A stretch of 64,000 bases of DNA from an uncultured Rhizobium sp. (GCA_945952415.1 CAMFIF010000012.1:1-64000), one strand, 5' to 3'; positions 17,967-27,634 are shown, counted from the first letter of the stretch. The notes: generated from the letters alone by a model not told the origin. A program made the numbers and translations.

Positions 17967-19607
17967 TTGCGAGCACCAGATCAGGTCATGCGTCTTCAGA
18001 GACTTGGGGCGTCATTTCCGACAAAGGTAAGTTTTGTGCGGCAACTGCTGCGCAGGATGTCATCGACCGGCACGACAGTAGACCGTATCCGCTGGAACAT
18101 CGGTGATGACGGATTCGGTGACGCGGTCTACGCGGTCAGGTATTGCGGTCACGTCTACAGTCTGGTCGCTTTTTCCTGTCCGCTTTCAGACGATCAGCGT
18201 TCGGACCGTGTCATTGCGCAGGCCTGGGATACGAGCTTCGTTCTCTACGACGGAATTCCCGATGATGCGACCATCGACAGGCTTCGGGAAAACGTGCCCT
18301 TGCAGGAGCGTGGCCGCTTCGACGAGCGCGTGTTCGTGCTGAGCCGGGCCAACAAGTCGGTGCGGTTTTTCGAATATGTCGTCGATTGTCTCAGCCGCGG
18401 CGTCCAGCCGCAGTCCGAACGGCTGCAGGAGGTCGGCTATCTCGTCCGTACCACAGCCGTTTATGGCAATGGAAAATTCGGCATGGCCGACAGGTTCATG
18501 CTGGCCGCGCGCGACGGGCTCGGAAGCTCCTTTGCGGCGGAAATGATGACGGTATGGCTGATCCGGGAATTTTCGCAGGACCTTGTCGAACACCTTGCGA
18601 AAGTACGCAATCCGGAGGGCTTCGTGCCGCTGTCGGCGGAAACCAGGCGTGCCATCGGTGTCGGCAATTCGACCGGCCTCGGCATGGCGCCGTTTCTCGT
18701 CACGCATCCGAAGCTGTTCAACAACTGGATGACGGCACGCGAAACAGCGCTCGAGCGCGTCTCATGCAAGCCCTCGCTCACCGAGGACGAGAAGGCCCGC
18801 TTCAAACGTCTGCGTGATCACACTGATGCACATCTTGCGCAGTGGAATGTCGAGGATCAGGTCCTCAAGGGCCGGATTTCGATCCTGAGACGCGAATGGG
18901 CGGAAACGGCGTCCTGGGACCGGCTGCTGGATTCAGACGATTTCCCGGTGCGCCGGATGTTGTCGATTGCCGAGACCATGGGGCTTGATTTTCAGGAACT
19001 TCTCGCAGCCCTGCTGATCGAAATGGCTGATGATGTCTTCGATGACCTCGAAGCATCCATGACGGCGACTCATGAGGGTGGGCTCGCTCCCGCCATGTCC
19101 GTGGGTCGTCTTCTACAACTGCTCAATCGGAATTACGGATGGGCGCTCACCATTCCCTTCGAGAGGGCAAGCGAGACCGCGCAGTTCTGGTACGTGTCGG
19201 AGGAAAAACTAGAGCCACGTCTCGGCCGGCGCGACAGCGAGCCGGGAAGCGACCTCGAACTGCCGCTCGACATAGCAAGACAGGCGCAATCTCTGGCAGG
19301 CGCGCTGGAAAACTGGCCGAAACAGGACACCGTGGGCGATTTCCTCGCCGCAAGACCCGAGTACAGATACATCGTCCGCCGGGTTCAGATTTCCGAAGAG
19401 GCGCCCTACGGCGAAATCCGCGACAACCTCTTGTCCGAGCAGTGCCTTCCCATCGACATGCTACGATGCAAGCTGGCATTCTTCGGCGCTTCCAAGTTCG
19501 ACCCCCGCTCTGACCGCTGGACGCGGATCACCCTGTTTCAGGGGGCTCCGTCCGCCGCCGAGATTTTGAAGGGCGAGACCGATCATTGCTGGCTGCCGGT
19601 GCTGTGA
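17967..19607 (+). CDS. Unknown 546-residue protein of the catabolic operon
   Basis: No family recognised. Starts at TTG 17967 with AGGAG seven bases upstream. It is soluble, has no signal peptide and contains an acidic C-terminal half. Notable stretches are VGNSTGLGMAPFLVTHPKLF (about residues 232-251), a helical middle region and LSIAETMGLDFQELLAALLI. It lies 46 bp after the M19 gene and overlaps the DUF3726 start by one base (TGATG), so it is translated as part of the operon. Together with the DUF3726 product it may be the ring-opening or other key enzyme of the pathway; that is inference from position only. Confidence 0.75.
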   Translation: MRAPDQVMRLQRLGASFPTKVSFVRQLLRRMSSTGTTVDRIRWNIGDDGFGDAVYAVRYCGHVYSLVAFSCPLSDDQRSDRVIAQAWDTSFVLYDGIPDDATIDRLRENVPLQERGRFDERVFVLSRANKSVRFFEYVVDCLSRGVQPQSERLQEVGYLVRTTAVYGNGKFGMADRFMLAARDGLGSSFAAEMMTVWLIREFSQDLVEHLAKVRNPEGFVPLSAETRRAIGVGNSTGLGMAPFLVTHPKLFNNWMTARETALERVSCKPSLTEDEKARFKRLRDHTDAHLAQWNVEDQVLKGRISILRREWAETASWDRLLDSDDFPVRRMLSIAETMGLDFQELLAALLIEMADDVFDDLEASMTATHEGGLAPAMSVGRLLQLLNRNYGWALTIPFERASETAQFWYVSEEKLEPRLGRRDSEPGSDLELPLDIARQAQSLAGALENWPKQDTVGDFLAARPEYRYIVRRVQISEEAPYGEIRDNLLSEQCLPIDMLRCKLAFFGASKFDPRSDRWTRITLFQGAPSAAEILKGETDHCWLPVL

Positions 19608-20194
19608 TGGCAACCATTCAGCTTTCTTACAACGAGATCCTCAACACTGCCCGCAAGGCAGCCTCCGGGGCCGGACTGCCGTTCGGCGTAGCCGAAGAGA
19701 TGGGACTGGCCGCTGTCTGGCTTTCGAGGCGAGGGCTGGACGGCGTACGGGTCGTTATCGACGCCGTCAATGGCCCGGGGCGCGCCCAGGTCCTCAAGGG
19801 GCTTTCGACCATCGATCTTTTGCAGGCTCATGAGGACCCGCCTGTTCGCAACATCGACGCCGGCCTGTGCGCTCTTCTGATCGTCGGTCTTGCCGGGGCG
19901 GCCGAAACCGCGACCGGCGTGCGGTTTTGCGTGAGAACGGACCGGATTGCGATGCCTCTCGGCGAGGCGGACGCGGCGAGGCTTCGCTTGCTGCAGGAGA
20001 CGCCGGTGATCACGCTTGAACGGCTGGCGGGCATTCCCGCAGACCGGGCCGGATACGCCCCGGCGCCGCGCCCGCCGGCAACCGATCTGGAGACATTCAA
20101 TGCGGCGTCCCTGCTCGCTGCCAAAACATATGTACCGGCGAGCGAGTCGTCCCGCTTGACGGGCGCCGGCGCCGGAACAAGCGATAACGATTGA
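19607..20194 (+). CDS. DUF3726 family protein
   Basis: 195 residues from ATG 19607, which overlaps the preceding stop (TGATG). The N-terminal pattern (LSYNEILNTARKAASGAGLPFGVAEEMGLAAVWL) is that of DUF3726. That family is usually encoded next to an Ldh-family oxidoreductase, as here. It contains hydrophobic stretches but no clear membrane helix. It probably forms a complex or partner enzyme with the 546-residue protein or the Ldh-family product. Confidence 0.75.
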   Translation: MATIQLSYNEILNTARKAASGAGLPFGVAEEMGLAAVWLSRRGLDGVRVVIDAVNGPGRAQVLKGLSTIDLLQAHEDPPVRNIDAGLCALLIVGLAGAAETATGVRFCVRTDRIAMPLGEADAARLRLLQETPVITLERLAGIPADRAGYAPAPRPPATDLETFNAASLLAAKTYVPASESSRLTGAGAGTSDND

Positions 20195-20204
20195 GGAGCA
20201 GGAT

Positions 20205-21212
20205 TTGCCAGACACGAAGCTTTCGCTTGACGATATCGAGCGGATCAGCAGGGGCGCGCTGGTCGCCTCCGGCGCGTCCGAGGAAAATGCGGCTGCAGTT
20301 GCCCGCTCCACGATGCTGGCCGAACGCGACGGAATCCGCAGCCATGGCCTGCTTTACGTTCCGATCTATGCGGAGCATGTGCGCTGCGGCAAAGTCGATG
20401 GGCGGGCAAGCCCCGTGGCTGCCCAAACCCGGCCGGGCGCGATCACCGTCGATGCGAAGCGCGGGTTTGCCCATCCCGCCATCGATGCCGGATGGGATCT
20501 TTTCATGGACGCCGCCCGCGCAAATGGCGTGGCCGTCATGACGGTGTCGGAATCCTATAACTGCGGGGTTCTGGGCCACCATGCCGAGCGCATTGCCGAA
20601 AGCGGGCTTCTCGGGCTTTGCATGACGCATGCGCCGGCATCGATTGCCCCGCCTGGCGGCCAAAGGCCGGTCATCGGCACGAACCCGTTCGCGCTGTCCG
20701 TTCCCGGCATGAGGCGTGGAGAGGCGGCATTCACGATCGATCAGTCTGCGAGCGTCATCGCAAAATCGGAAATCGTGCTGCGGTCGAGAACCGGGACACC
20801 GCTTGAACCCGGCTGGGCCATCGATCGGGACGGTGAACCGACAACGGATCCCGTGGCAGCGCTGGCGGGGTCCATGCTGCCTTCGGGCGGGTACAAGGGC
20901 TTTGGGGTGGGGCTGATGGTCGAAATTCTGGCCTCCTGCCTTTCCGGAGCCGTTCTCAGCCAGGATGCAAGCCCGTTCTCCGGGACGGCAGGGGGGCCTC
21001 CGCGTACGGGCCAGTGCTTCATCGCCTTTGCTCCGGATGCCTTTGCCGATGGTTTTGGAGAACGCGTGTCCACTCTGATCGCGAGCATCGCCGACCAGCC
21101 TGGAGCCCGCGTTCCCGGAAACCGCAGGGTCAGGAACAGAGCCGCGGCGGAACGCGATGGCGTTATCGTTGATCCTCAGCTGATGGAACGGATCGCAGCC
21201 CTCTCGCACTAA
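20205..21212 (+). CDS. Ldh-family (malate/L-lactate dehydrogenase 2-like) oxidoreductase
   Basis: 335 residues from TTG 20205 with GAGGAG upstream. Family features include the N-terminal AERDGIRSHGLLYVPIY block, ESYNCGVLGHH, GTNPFALSVPG and LPSGGYKGFGVGLMVEIL. The family uses NAD(P)H to reduce 2-oxo acids or cyclic imines such as delta-1-piperideine-2-carboxylate. In this operon an imine or 2-oxo acid intermediate is plausible. The catalytic His of the SHG motif is present. Confidence 0.87.
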   Translation: MPDTKLSLDDIERISRGALVASGASEENAAAVARSTMLAERDGIRSHGLLYVPIYAEHVRCGKVDGRASPVAAQTRPGAITVDAKRGFAHPAIDAGWDLFMDAARANGVAVMTVSESYNCGVLGHHAERIAESGLLGLCMTHAPASIAPPGGQRPVIGTNPFALSVPGMRRGEAAFTIDQSASVIAKSEIVLRSRTGTPLEPGWAIDRDGEPTTDPVAALAGSMLPSGGYKGFGVGLMVEILASCLSGAVLSQDASPFSGTAGGPPRTGQCFIAFAPDAFADGFGERVSTLIASIADQPGARVPGNRRVRNRAAAERDGVIVDPQLMERIAALSH

Positions 21213-21313
21213 AGAAAAATTGAAATCTGCATCAGTTATTTCGGTTTGATAAAAGTCCCGCCTTTCTCCATCGTGATGAACGAAAATACTGCCACCACGA
21301 AAAGGGGATCAAC

Positions 21314-22324
21314 ATGAACATGAAGGCGCTCACTTTCGCATGCATAGGGCTGTCGGCCGCGGCTTTGGGTCTCGGCACGTCGCAGGCCTCGGCAGCAGAA
21401 TGCGGTACCAAGGATACGATCACTGTCGCGGAAATGACCTGGCTTTCGGCCGGTTCTCTGGCCTATGTGACCAAGGACATCCTCAGCACCGGCTATGGCT
21501 GCAACGTGCAGATCGTACCGGGCGATACGGTTCCGACGGCAACGTCGATGCTGAGCAAGGGTGAACCGGACATCGCACCGGAGCTCTGGGTTTCGACCGT
21601 AAAGTCGACCTGGGACGAGATGACGAAGAAGGGAACCGTCTACAAGGCCAGCGACATCTTTGCCGATGGCGGTCAGGAAGGATGGTGGATCCCGGATTAC
21701 GTTGCGGAGAAGAACCCGAACATCCGGTCGGTCAGCGACCTCAAGGACAACTGGAAGGCCTTCGAAGACCCGTCCGCGCCCGGCAAGGGCCGCTTCTACG
21801 CTTGCCCTCCGGGCTGGGGCTGCGAAATCATTACCAACAACCTGGTCAAGGCCCTTGGTCTCGATCAGACTTACGATCTCTATCCGACGGGCTCCGGCGC
21901 AAACCTGAAGGCATCGATCGCGCGTCAGGTCAGCCGAAAGAAGCCCTTCCTCGGATATTACTGGGGTCCGACCGAAGTGATCAGCAAATACAAGCTGAAG
22001 CGGCTTGAAATGCCGGCTTACGACGAGGCGAAATTCAAGTGCCTGACCGATGCCAAGTGCGAGAAGCCGGAGCTCACTGGCTGGGCCGTCGGTGAAGTAG
22101 CGGTCGCGGCCACCACGAGCCTGAAGAACAAGGCGCCGGCCGTTGCAGACTTCCTGTCGAAGATGCAGGTTCCGAATGCGGAGATCAGCGACGTTCTCGC
22201 ATGGGGCGACGACAACAAGGCAAGCCCCGAGGAAGTCGCGAAGTACTTCCTGAAGAACTATCAGCCGATCTGGACCAAGTGGGTCCCGGCTGATGTTGCC
22301 GACAAGGTGAAGGCCTCGCTTTGA
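21314..22324 (+). CDS. Substrate-binding protein of a glycine-betaine/proline-type ABC importer
   Basis: 336 residues. Signal peptide at residues 1-28 (MNMKALTFACIGLSAAALGL...ASA/AE). The mature part is the OpuAC/ProX fold (TITVAEMTWLSAGSLAYVTK; EGWWIPDY; WKAFEDP; GYYWGPTEVI) with several Trp/Tyr residues that could form the aromatic cage binding a trimethylammonium or similar cation. This makes a quaternary-ammonium compound the likely substrate of the whole operon. It lies 101 bp after the Ldh gene, where a secondary promoter is possible, and directly before the permease. Confidence 0.9.
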   Translation: MNMKALTFACIGLSAAALGLGTSQASAAECGTKDTITVAEMTWLSAGSLAYVTKDILSTGYGCNVQIVPGDTVPTATSMLSKGEPDIAPELWVSTVKSTWDEMTKKGTVYKASDIFADGGQEGWWIPDYVAEKNPNIRSVSDLKDNWKAFEDPSAPGKGRFYACPPGWGCEIITNNLVKALGLDQTYDLYPTGSGANLKASIARQVSRKKPFLGYYWGPTEVISKYKLKRLEMPAYDEAKFKCLTDAKCEKPELTGWAVGEVAVAATTSLKNKAPAVADFLSKMQVPNAEISDVLAWGDDNKASPEEVAKYFLKNYQPIWTKWVPADVADKVKASL

Positions 22325-22389
22325 TTTCCCCCTGGCGGGCGGATGCCTCGGCATACGCCCGCCTCTACTGGATCGTCAGGGGTGCATGG

Positions 22390-23262
22390 ATGTCTGATAA
22401 CTTTCCCCAGCTGCTGGACACGCGTAGCTTGCAGTTCGCCATCGATGACGGCTTCAACTGGATCGTGACCAATTACGGCGATACGCTTGAGCAGATATTC
22501 ATGCCACTCCTTCGGTTCCTGGGCGGCCTGGAAGCTTTCCTCCAGTGGCTGCCCTGGTATGTGACGATCCTCGTCATCGCTGCGCTTACCCATGCCGCAG
22601 CGCGCCGAATCAGGGCGACCATCGGAGCTGTTGCCATGATGCTCGTCATCGGCCTTCTGGGGCTGTGGAACGATGCCATGTCGACCGTCGCCCTCATGCT
22701 TGCTGCAACGCTCGTGTCGATCGTTCTCGGCATCCCGCTCGGCATCGTGCTTGCCAGATCGAACCCGGTCCGGACCGTCGCACTGCCGATGCTGGACATC
22801 ATGCAAACCATGCCGATCTTCGTCTATCTCATCCCGTTCGTCATGCTCTTCGGCCCGGGTAAGATCCCTGCGATCCTGGCAACCGTATTCTTTGCCATTC
22901 CACCCGTCATCAGACTGACCGATCTCGGTATCCGGCAGGTGGATGCGGAAGTCGTGGAGGCCATCGAGGCTTTCGGGGCAACGTCTGGACAAAAGCTTTT
23001 CAAGGTACAGATCCCCCTTGCGATGCCGACGATCATGGCCGGCATAAACCAGACGACGATGATGGCGCTGTCCATGGTCGTCATCGCGTCGATGATCGGT
23101 GCGGGTGGCCTTGGATATCAGGTGCTGCAGGGCATTCAGCGGCTGGAAGTCAGCCGGGGGCTGATGTCGGGCATCGCCATCGTCTTCCTTGCGGTTGTCT
23201 TCGACCGGATTGCCCAGGCTTTCGGCCGACGGGCGCAGAAACATCTGATGGCCGAGGAGTAA
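22390..23262 (+). CDS. Betaine-type ABC transporter permease
   Basis: 290 residues from ATG 22390; the frame extends to a TTG overlapping the previous stop, but the family starts near MSDNFPQLL. It contains about six hydrophobic helices, including VTILVIAALTHAAARRI and VALMLAATLVSIVLGIPLGI. The EAA loop EAIEAFGATSGQKLFKVQIPLA contacts the ATPase. It matches the ProW/OpuAB type. Four bases separate it from the ATPase gene. Confidence 0.9.
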   Translation: MSDNFPQLLDTRSLQFAIDDGFNWIVTNYGDTLEQIFMPLLRFLGGLEAFLQWLPWYVTILVIAALTHAAARRIRATIGAVAMMLVIGLLGLWNDAMSTVALMLAATLVSIVLGIPLGIVLARSNPVRTVALPMLDIMQTMPIFVYLIPFVMLFGPGKIPAILATVFFAIPPVIRLTDLGIRQVDAEVVEAIEAFGATSGQKLFKVQIPLAMPTIMAGINQTTMMALSMVVIASMIGAGGLGYQVLQGIQRLEVSRGLMSGIAIVFLAVVFDRIAQAFGRRAQKHLMAEE

Positions 23263-23266
23263 GCGG

Positions 23267-24415
23267 ATGAGCACGGCTGACATCAAGATCAGGGTCGACA
23301 AGGTCTCAAAGGTTTTCGGCAATCGCGTCGACGACGCGATGCGGGCACTGTCAGACGGTGCAGACAAGGCAGAGGTCCTCAAGAAGACCGGCTGTGTCGT
23401 GGGCCTTCGCGACATCGATTTCTCGATAAACCAGGGTGAAACCTTCGTGATCATGGGCCTGTCCGGCTCCGGAAAATCGACCTTGATCCGGCATTTCAAT
23501 CGCCTGATCGAGCCGACGGCCGGACAGATCGTGGTGGATGGACGCGATATCATGCGCATGAATTCCCGCGAACTGCTGGAGTTCAGACGCACGGGCGTTT
23601 CGATGGTCTTCCAGCGTTTTGGCTTGCTGCCGCATCAGAACGTCCTCGACAACACCATCTGCGGCTTGCTTCTTCAGGGTATCGACAGGCGGGTCGCCGT
23701 CGATCGCGGCATGGAGCAGCTTGAACTGGTCGGACTAAAAGGCTTCGAGGAAAAATATCCACGGCAGTTGTCCGGCGGCATGCAACAGCGGGTGGGCTTG
23801 GCCCGCGCATTGTCGACCCGCGCCGACATCCTGCTGATGGACGAGGCGTTCAGCGCGCTGGACCCGCTCATCAAGAGCGACATGCAGGAACAGTTGCTCG
23901 ATATCCAGGCGCGGCTGAAAAAGACGATTATCTTTATTACGCACGATCTGGACGAGGCCCTGCATCTCGGCGACCGGATCGCGATCCTGAAGGATGGCGA
24001 GCTGAGACAGGTCGGAACCGGGGAGGAAATCCTGTTCAAGCCTGCCGACGACTATGTCGAGCGCTTCGTCAGAAAGGTCGATCTCAGCCGCGCGCTGTTC
24101 GTCCATGAAGCTGTCAAGAACGTACCGGTCCTGTCGTCCGCAGAAGCCACGGCGGAGCGAATGGCGGGCTTGCTGGACCGGAACGCCTACGTCGTCGTGG
24201 CCTCTGGACCGTCCGCAACGGTGGTTACGAAAGACGGTCCGCGGGAGGGCAGTCCTGCAGCGCGGATCGAGGCGTCGGCTCCGATCGGCCAATGCTTTCC
24301 GCTTCTCGCCGGGAGCGAGACGCTTGTTGTGGAGACAGGAGGCATCCCTGTCGGCGTACTGACAAGGGAAATGGCCTTCCGCGCGCTCGCACGTCTGGCG
24401 CCGGCTGCGGCCTGA
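23267..24415 (+). CDS. Betaine-type ABC transporter ATP-binding protein
   Basis: 382 residues of ProV/OpuAA type. Walker A GLSGSGKST, signature LSGGMQQRVGLARAL, Walker B ILLMDEAFSALDPL and switch His in FITHDLDEAL. The N-terminal extension (about 40 residues before the first strand) and the degenerate C-terminal tail, CBS-like in ProV, fit the osmoprotectant subfamily. Last gene of the operon, followed by a terminator at 24417. Confidence 0.92.
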   Translation: MSTADIKIRVDKVSKVFGNRVDDAMRALSDGADKAEVLKKTGCVVGLRDIDFSINQGETFVIMGLSGSGKSTLIRHFNRLIEPTAGQIVVDGRDIMRMNSRELLEFRRTGVSMVFQRFGLLPHQNVLDNTICGLLLQGIDRRVAVDRGMEQLELVGLKGFEEKYPRQLSGGMQQRVGLARALSTRADILLMDEAFSALDPLIKSDMQEQLLDIQARLKKTIIFITHDLDEALHLGDRIAILKDGELRQVGTGEEILFKPADDYVERFVRKVDLSRALFVHEAVKNVPVLSSAEATAERMAGLLDRNAYVVVASGPSATVVTKDGPREGSPAARIEASAPIGQCFPLLAGSETLVVETGGIPVGVLTREMAFRALARLAPAAA

Positions 24416-24416
24416 T

Positions 24417-24438
24417 CTGCTGCACCCAGCAGAATTTT
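24417..24438 (+). terminator. Rho-independent terminator of the catabolic/transport operon
   Basis: Perfect six-base stem CTGCTG-CACC-CAGCAG followed by AATTTT, two bases after the ATPase stop. Confidence 0.6.
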
Positions 24439-24767
24439 CTCCGGGATGCTGGTGTTGGTTGGGACTCGGCTCCCTTGCCCGAAGAAAGAGAAACGTCCTA
24501 CTTGATGATCTCGGAGGGGCGGGCAATCCGATAACGAACAGGCAGAGCTAGAACCGAGCTTTCACCGTTTTGTGACATATCAACCAGAATGACTGCGTCC
24601 GGCCAATTACAGGAGTTCTCTCAGTGATCTAGATGAGAGCGTTTTGTAGACGACACGAGCGGACCGACTGCTTACGGGAGTCCAACGGAGCAGACGCGGC
24701 GTCCGAGATTAAGGCCCAAAGCTGATTACTAGAGAAGCGGCCCCGCATGGAGCGGAGCCGCCCATAG
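24439..24767. other. Intergenic stretch without a recognisable gene
   Basis: No convincing coding frame. A strong hairpin (GCGGCCCCGC / GCGGAGCCGC, 24737-24761) lies just downstream of the integrase remnant's stop and may be its terminator on the minus strand, although no T-run follows. Confidence 0.4.
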
Positions 24768-25133
24768 TCATATTTCCGTATGCTCTGCCAGCTCGAGAGC
24801 ATCCTCGATGTCCACGCCCAGGTATTCTTGGTATGACCAAGCAAAATCTGAATGGCGCGAAGATTTCTCGTGGCCTTGTAAATCATGGCAGCCTTTGTTC
24901 GTCGGAGGGAGTGCGTGCCATAATCCTCCCGTCTCAGACCAATTGTCGTGACCCATTCGCCAACCAGTCGAGCGTATTGTCGCGTGCTAAGATGTTTGGC
25001 GGCATTGCCCCTGCTGGGAAAGGCATAATCATCAACGGTTCCTCCCCTGAGCTGAAGCCAAGTGAGGAGACTTGCTCTGACCTCGGTCGTGATCTCGAAC
25101 TGTACCCCATGTCCAGTCTTCTGCTGAATAACC
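24768..25133 (-). pseudogene. Tyrosine recombinase (integrase) C-terminal remnant
   Basis: Encodes only the catalytic C-terminus: TVIQQKTGHGVQFEI, LSTRQYARLVGEWVTTIG, the YGTHSLRRTKAAMIY box (Arg) and AIQILLGHTK (His). Then roughly 16 bases are missing, so the nucleophile region continues in another frame as YLGVDIEDALELAEH with a stop at 24768. The N-terminus is cut at 25133 by an IS66-type end. It is doubly disabled, and marks a former integrative element or plasmid integrase locus. Confidence 0.8.
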
Positions 25134-25159
25134 GTAACCGGTGTTCTGCCCCCACCTGG
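25134..25159 (+). repeat. Orphan IS66-type terminal repeat
   Basis: GTAACCGGTGTTCTGCCCCC at 25134 begins directly after the integrase remnant. It matches the right end of the neighbouring IS66 (read leftward from 27810) at 21 of the first 22 positions. It appears to be the left end of an older IS66-family copy into which the element at 25170 was inserted. Confidence 0.55.
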
Positions 25160-25244
25160 ATAATTCTCCGTAAGCGCTGTTTCGCCCCCACCTTCCGGAT
25201 CAGCGTGCGATAGTTGATGTTGTGGCCGAAGGAGGCTCCGACAT

Positions 25245-25676
25245 ATGACGATTACAGGGTTTACGGATAGCACCAGTGTTGACGTGCCGTTGCAACGGTT
25301 TGAGGTTTTCACGGGAGCGGGCCGCCGCCGCGACTGGAGCAACGAGGAGAAGGATCAAATCCTCGCCGAGAGCTATAGCGGCGAGATGTCGGTGAGCGCC
25401 GTTGCGCGGCGGCATGGTTTATCGCCGGGGCAATTGTTCACTTGGCGGCGGCAGGCGCGGAAGCAAGCGGAGCCAGCCGAGCGACCGATGTTTGTGCCTG
25501 CGGTCATTGATCGTGCGGTAGAGCCACCTCTGCCACCGAGAAATACGATAGCGAGGCAAGCACCTCCCATTGCGGCAATCGAGCTGGAGGTTGGCGGCGC
25601 GATCGTGAGGATCACCTCCGGCACGGACAGCGCAACCATTGCCGCCGTGATCCAGGCCTTGAAGGCATCATCGTGA
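25245..25676 (+). CDS. tnpA: IS66 TnpA, helix-turn-helix protein
   Basis: 143 residues. HTH core RRRDWSNEEKDQILAESYSG and VSAVARRHGLSPGQLFTWRRQ; C-terminal IELEVGGAIVRITSGTDSAT with IAAVIQALKA. First gene of this IS66 copy, overlapping tnpB by four bases. Confidence 0.92.
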   Translation: MTITGFTDSTSVDVPLQRFEVFTGAGRRRDWSNEEKDQILAESYSGEMSVSAVARRHGLSPGQLFTWRRQARKQAEPAERPMFVPAVIDRAVEPPLPPRNTIARQAPPIAAIELEVGGAIVRITSGTDSATIAAVIQALKASS

Positions 25677-26029
25677 TTGGTCCGTCTGGTGCGGTAAAGG
25701 TCATGATCGCCACCAAGCCTGTCGACTTCCGCAAAGGCGCGGAAGGCTTGGCAGCACTGGTGAAGGCCGAGATGGATGCCGATCCATTCTCCGGCACGAT
25801 CTACGTGTTCCGGGCCAAGCGCACGGACCGGATCAAACTGATCTTCTGGGACGGCAGCGGCGTGTGTCTGGTCGCCAAGCGGCTTGAGGATGGTGAATTC
25901 CATTGGCCTCGAATGCAGGACGGCGCGATGCATCTGACCGTTGCCCAGTTCTCGGCTTTGTTCGAGGGATTGGACTGGAAACGGGTACATGCGCCGAGCG
26001 AAACGCGCATTCCGGTAAAGGCCGGATAG
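25673..26029 (+). CDS. tnpB: IS66 accessory protein TnpB
   Basis: 118 residues with KVMIATKPVDFRKGAEGLAA, the central TIYVFRAKRTDRIKLIFWDG and FSALFEGLDWKRV, as in other IS66 TnpB proteins. Its GTG-type start overlaps the tnpA stop. Intact. Confidence 0.92.
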   Translation: MIGPSGAVKVMIATKPVDFRKGAEGLAALVKAEMDADPFSGTIYVFRAKRTDRIKLIFWDGSGVCLVAKRLEDGEFHWPRMQDGAMHLTVAQFSALFEGLDWKRVHAPSETRIPVKAG

Positions 26030-26100
26030 CGGCCGCGACCAATTGAATCAGCGCTGTCCAGCCTCTCGATCCGAGCGGTAAAATATGCTGTTCTCGATCC

Positions 26101-27634
26101 ATGGCGATAACGGCAGACGAGCTTCCGGATGACCTGAACGCGCTGAAAGCCATGGTGCTTTCGCGCGAGGCAGAGAATGCCCGCCTTCGCCAAATCATCA
26201 AGGAATTGCAGCGCCACCGCTTCGGCCGCCGTGCCGAGACCCTCCCCGAAGACCAGCTTCTGCTGGGGCTTGAAGAGGCCGAACAGGTCGAGGCGGATAG
26301 CCTGGAAGAAAGGGAGCAGGCGTCATCCGATCTACGCCGGGCGCGGGCCGCCAAGCGGCGCACCAACCGTGGTTCGTTGCCAGCACAGCTGCCTCGCGTC
26401 GAGATTGTGGTTGATATCGATGACCATGCCTGCCCGTGCTGCCACAATGACCTGCATCGGATCGGCGAGGACGTCAGCGAGAAGCTCGACATCGTGCCCG
26501 CCCAGTTCCGCGTTTTGGTGACGCGCCGTCCCAAATATGCCTGCCGTGCCTGTGAGGAGGTCGTCGTCCAGGCTCCGGCCCCCGCGCGGCTGATCGAAGG
26601 CGGCATTCCGACCGAAGCAACCGTCGCCCAGGTGCTGGTCTCCAAATATGCTGACCACTTGCCGCTCTACAGGCAGGCGCAAATCTACAAGCGTCAGGGC
26701 ATCGACCTCGACCGCTCGACACTCGCCGACTGGGTCGGCCGTGCCGCCTGGCATCTTCGCCCGGTCCATCAACGGCTGCTTGATCATTTGAAGTCGTCGT
26801 ACAAGCTCTTTGCTGACGAGACGACAGCGCCCGTGCTCGACCCGGGACGCGGCAAGACCAAGACCGGACAGCTCTGGGCCTATGCACGAGATGATCGGCC
26901 GTGGCAGGGCGATGACCCACCCGGCGTCGCCTATGTCTATGCGCCGGACCGCAAAGGCGAACGGCCGATGGCCAATCTCGACGGCTTCGTCGGCATCCTG
27001 CAGGTCGACGGCTATAGTGGCTATCGCCCGCTTGCGGCAAAGAACACCGTGTCGCTGGCCTTCTGCTGGTCCCACGTTCGACGCCGCTTCTACGAACTCG
27101 CCGCCCGCCGGTCCTGCACCCATCGCCAGCGAGGCGCTCAAACGCATCGCCGAACTTTACAGGATCGAAGACGAGATACGCGGCCGGACCCAAGAGGAGC
27201 GTCGTGTCCTCCGTCAGGAAAAAAGTCGCCCCATCATCGACAGCCTCGCTCCCTGGCTGCGTGAACAACTCGGCTACATCAGCCAGAAGACAAAGCTCGC
27301 CGAAGCAATCCGTTATGCCTTGTCACGCTGGGACGGCCTGACCCGCTTCATCGACGACGGCCGGATCGAAATCGACTCCAACACCGTCGAGCGATCCATC
27401 AGGCCCATTGCGCTCAATCGCAAGAATGCATTATTCGCCGGTTCCGACGCCGGAGCCGAACACTGGGCAACCATCGCCTCGCTGATCGAGACCGCCAAAC
27501 TCAACGGCGTCGAGCCGCTCGCCTATCTCTCGGACATTCTCACCAAGATCGTCAGCGGCCATCCAAATAGCCAGATCGACAACCTGCTGCCTTGGGCCTA
27601 CGCCGAAAACCACGAACTCAAAGCGGTGGCCTGA
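26101..27634 (+). pseudogene. IS66 transposase TnpC with single-base frameshift
   Basis: The frame from 26101 encodes the N-terminal helical part, the zinc-binding region (HACPCCHNDLHRIGEDVSEK), KYACRACEEVVVQAPAP, the catalytic blocks LFADETTAPVLDPG and GILQVDGYSGYRPL, and CWSHVRRRFYELAA. It then shifts. The remaining family sequence (GPAPIASEALKRIAELY through NSQIDNLLPWAYAEN) continues in the next frame. The cause is one extra C in GCCGCCCGCCGG near 27101-27107. Corrected length is 510 residues. Confidence 0.85.

Noticed and set aside
20097..23592. Long minus-strand open frames of about 370-440 codons across the operon
   Set aside because: They lie opposite well-supported family genes and have His/Arg-rich compositions typical of antisense frames in GC-rich DNA.
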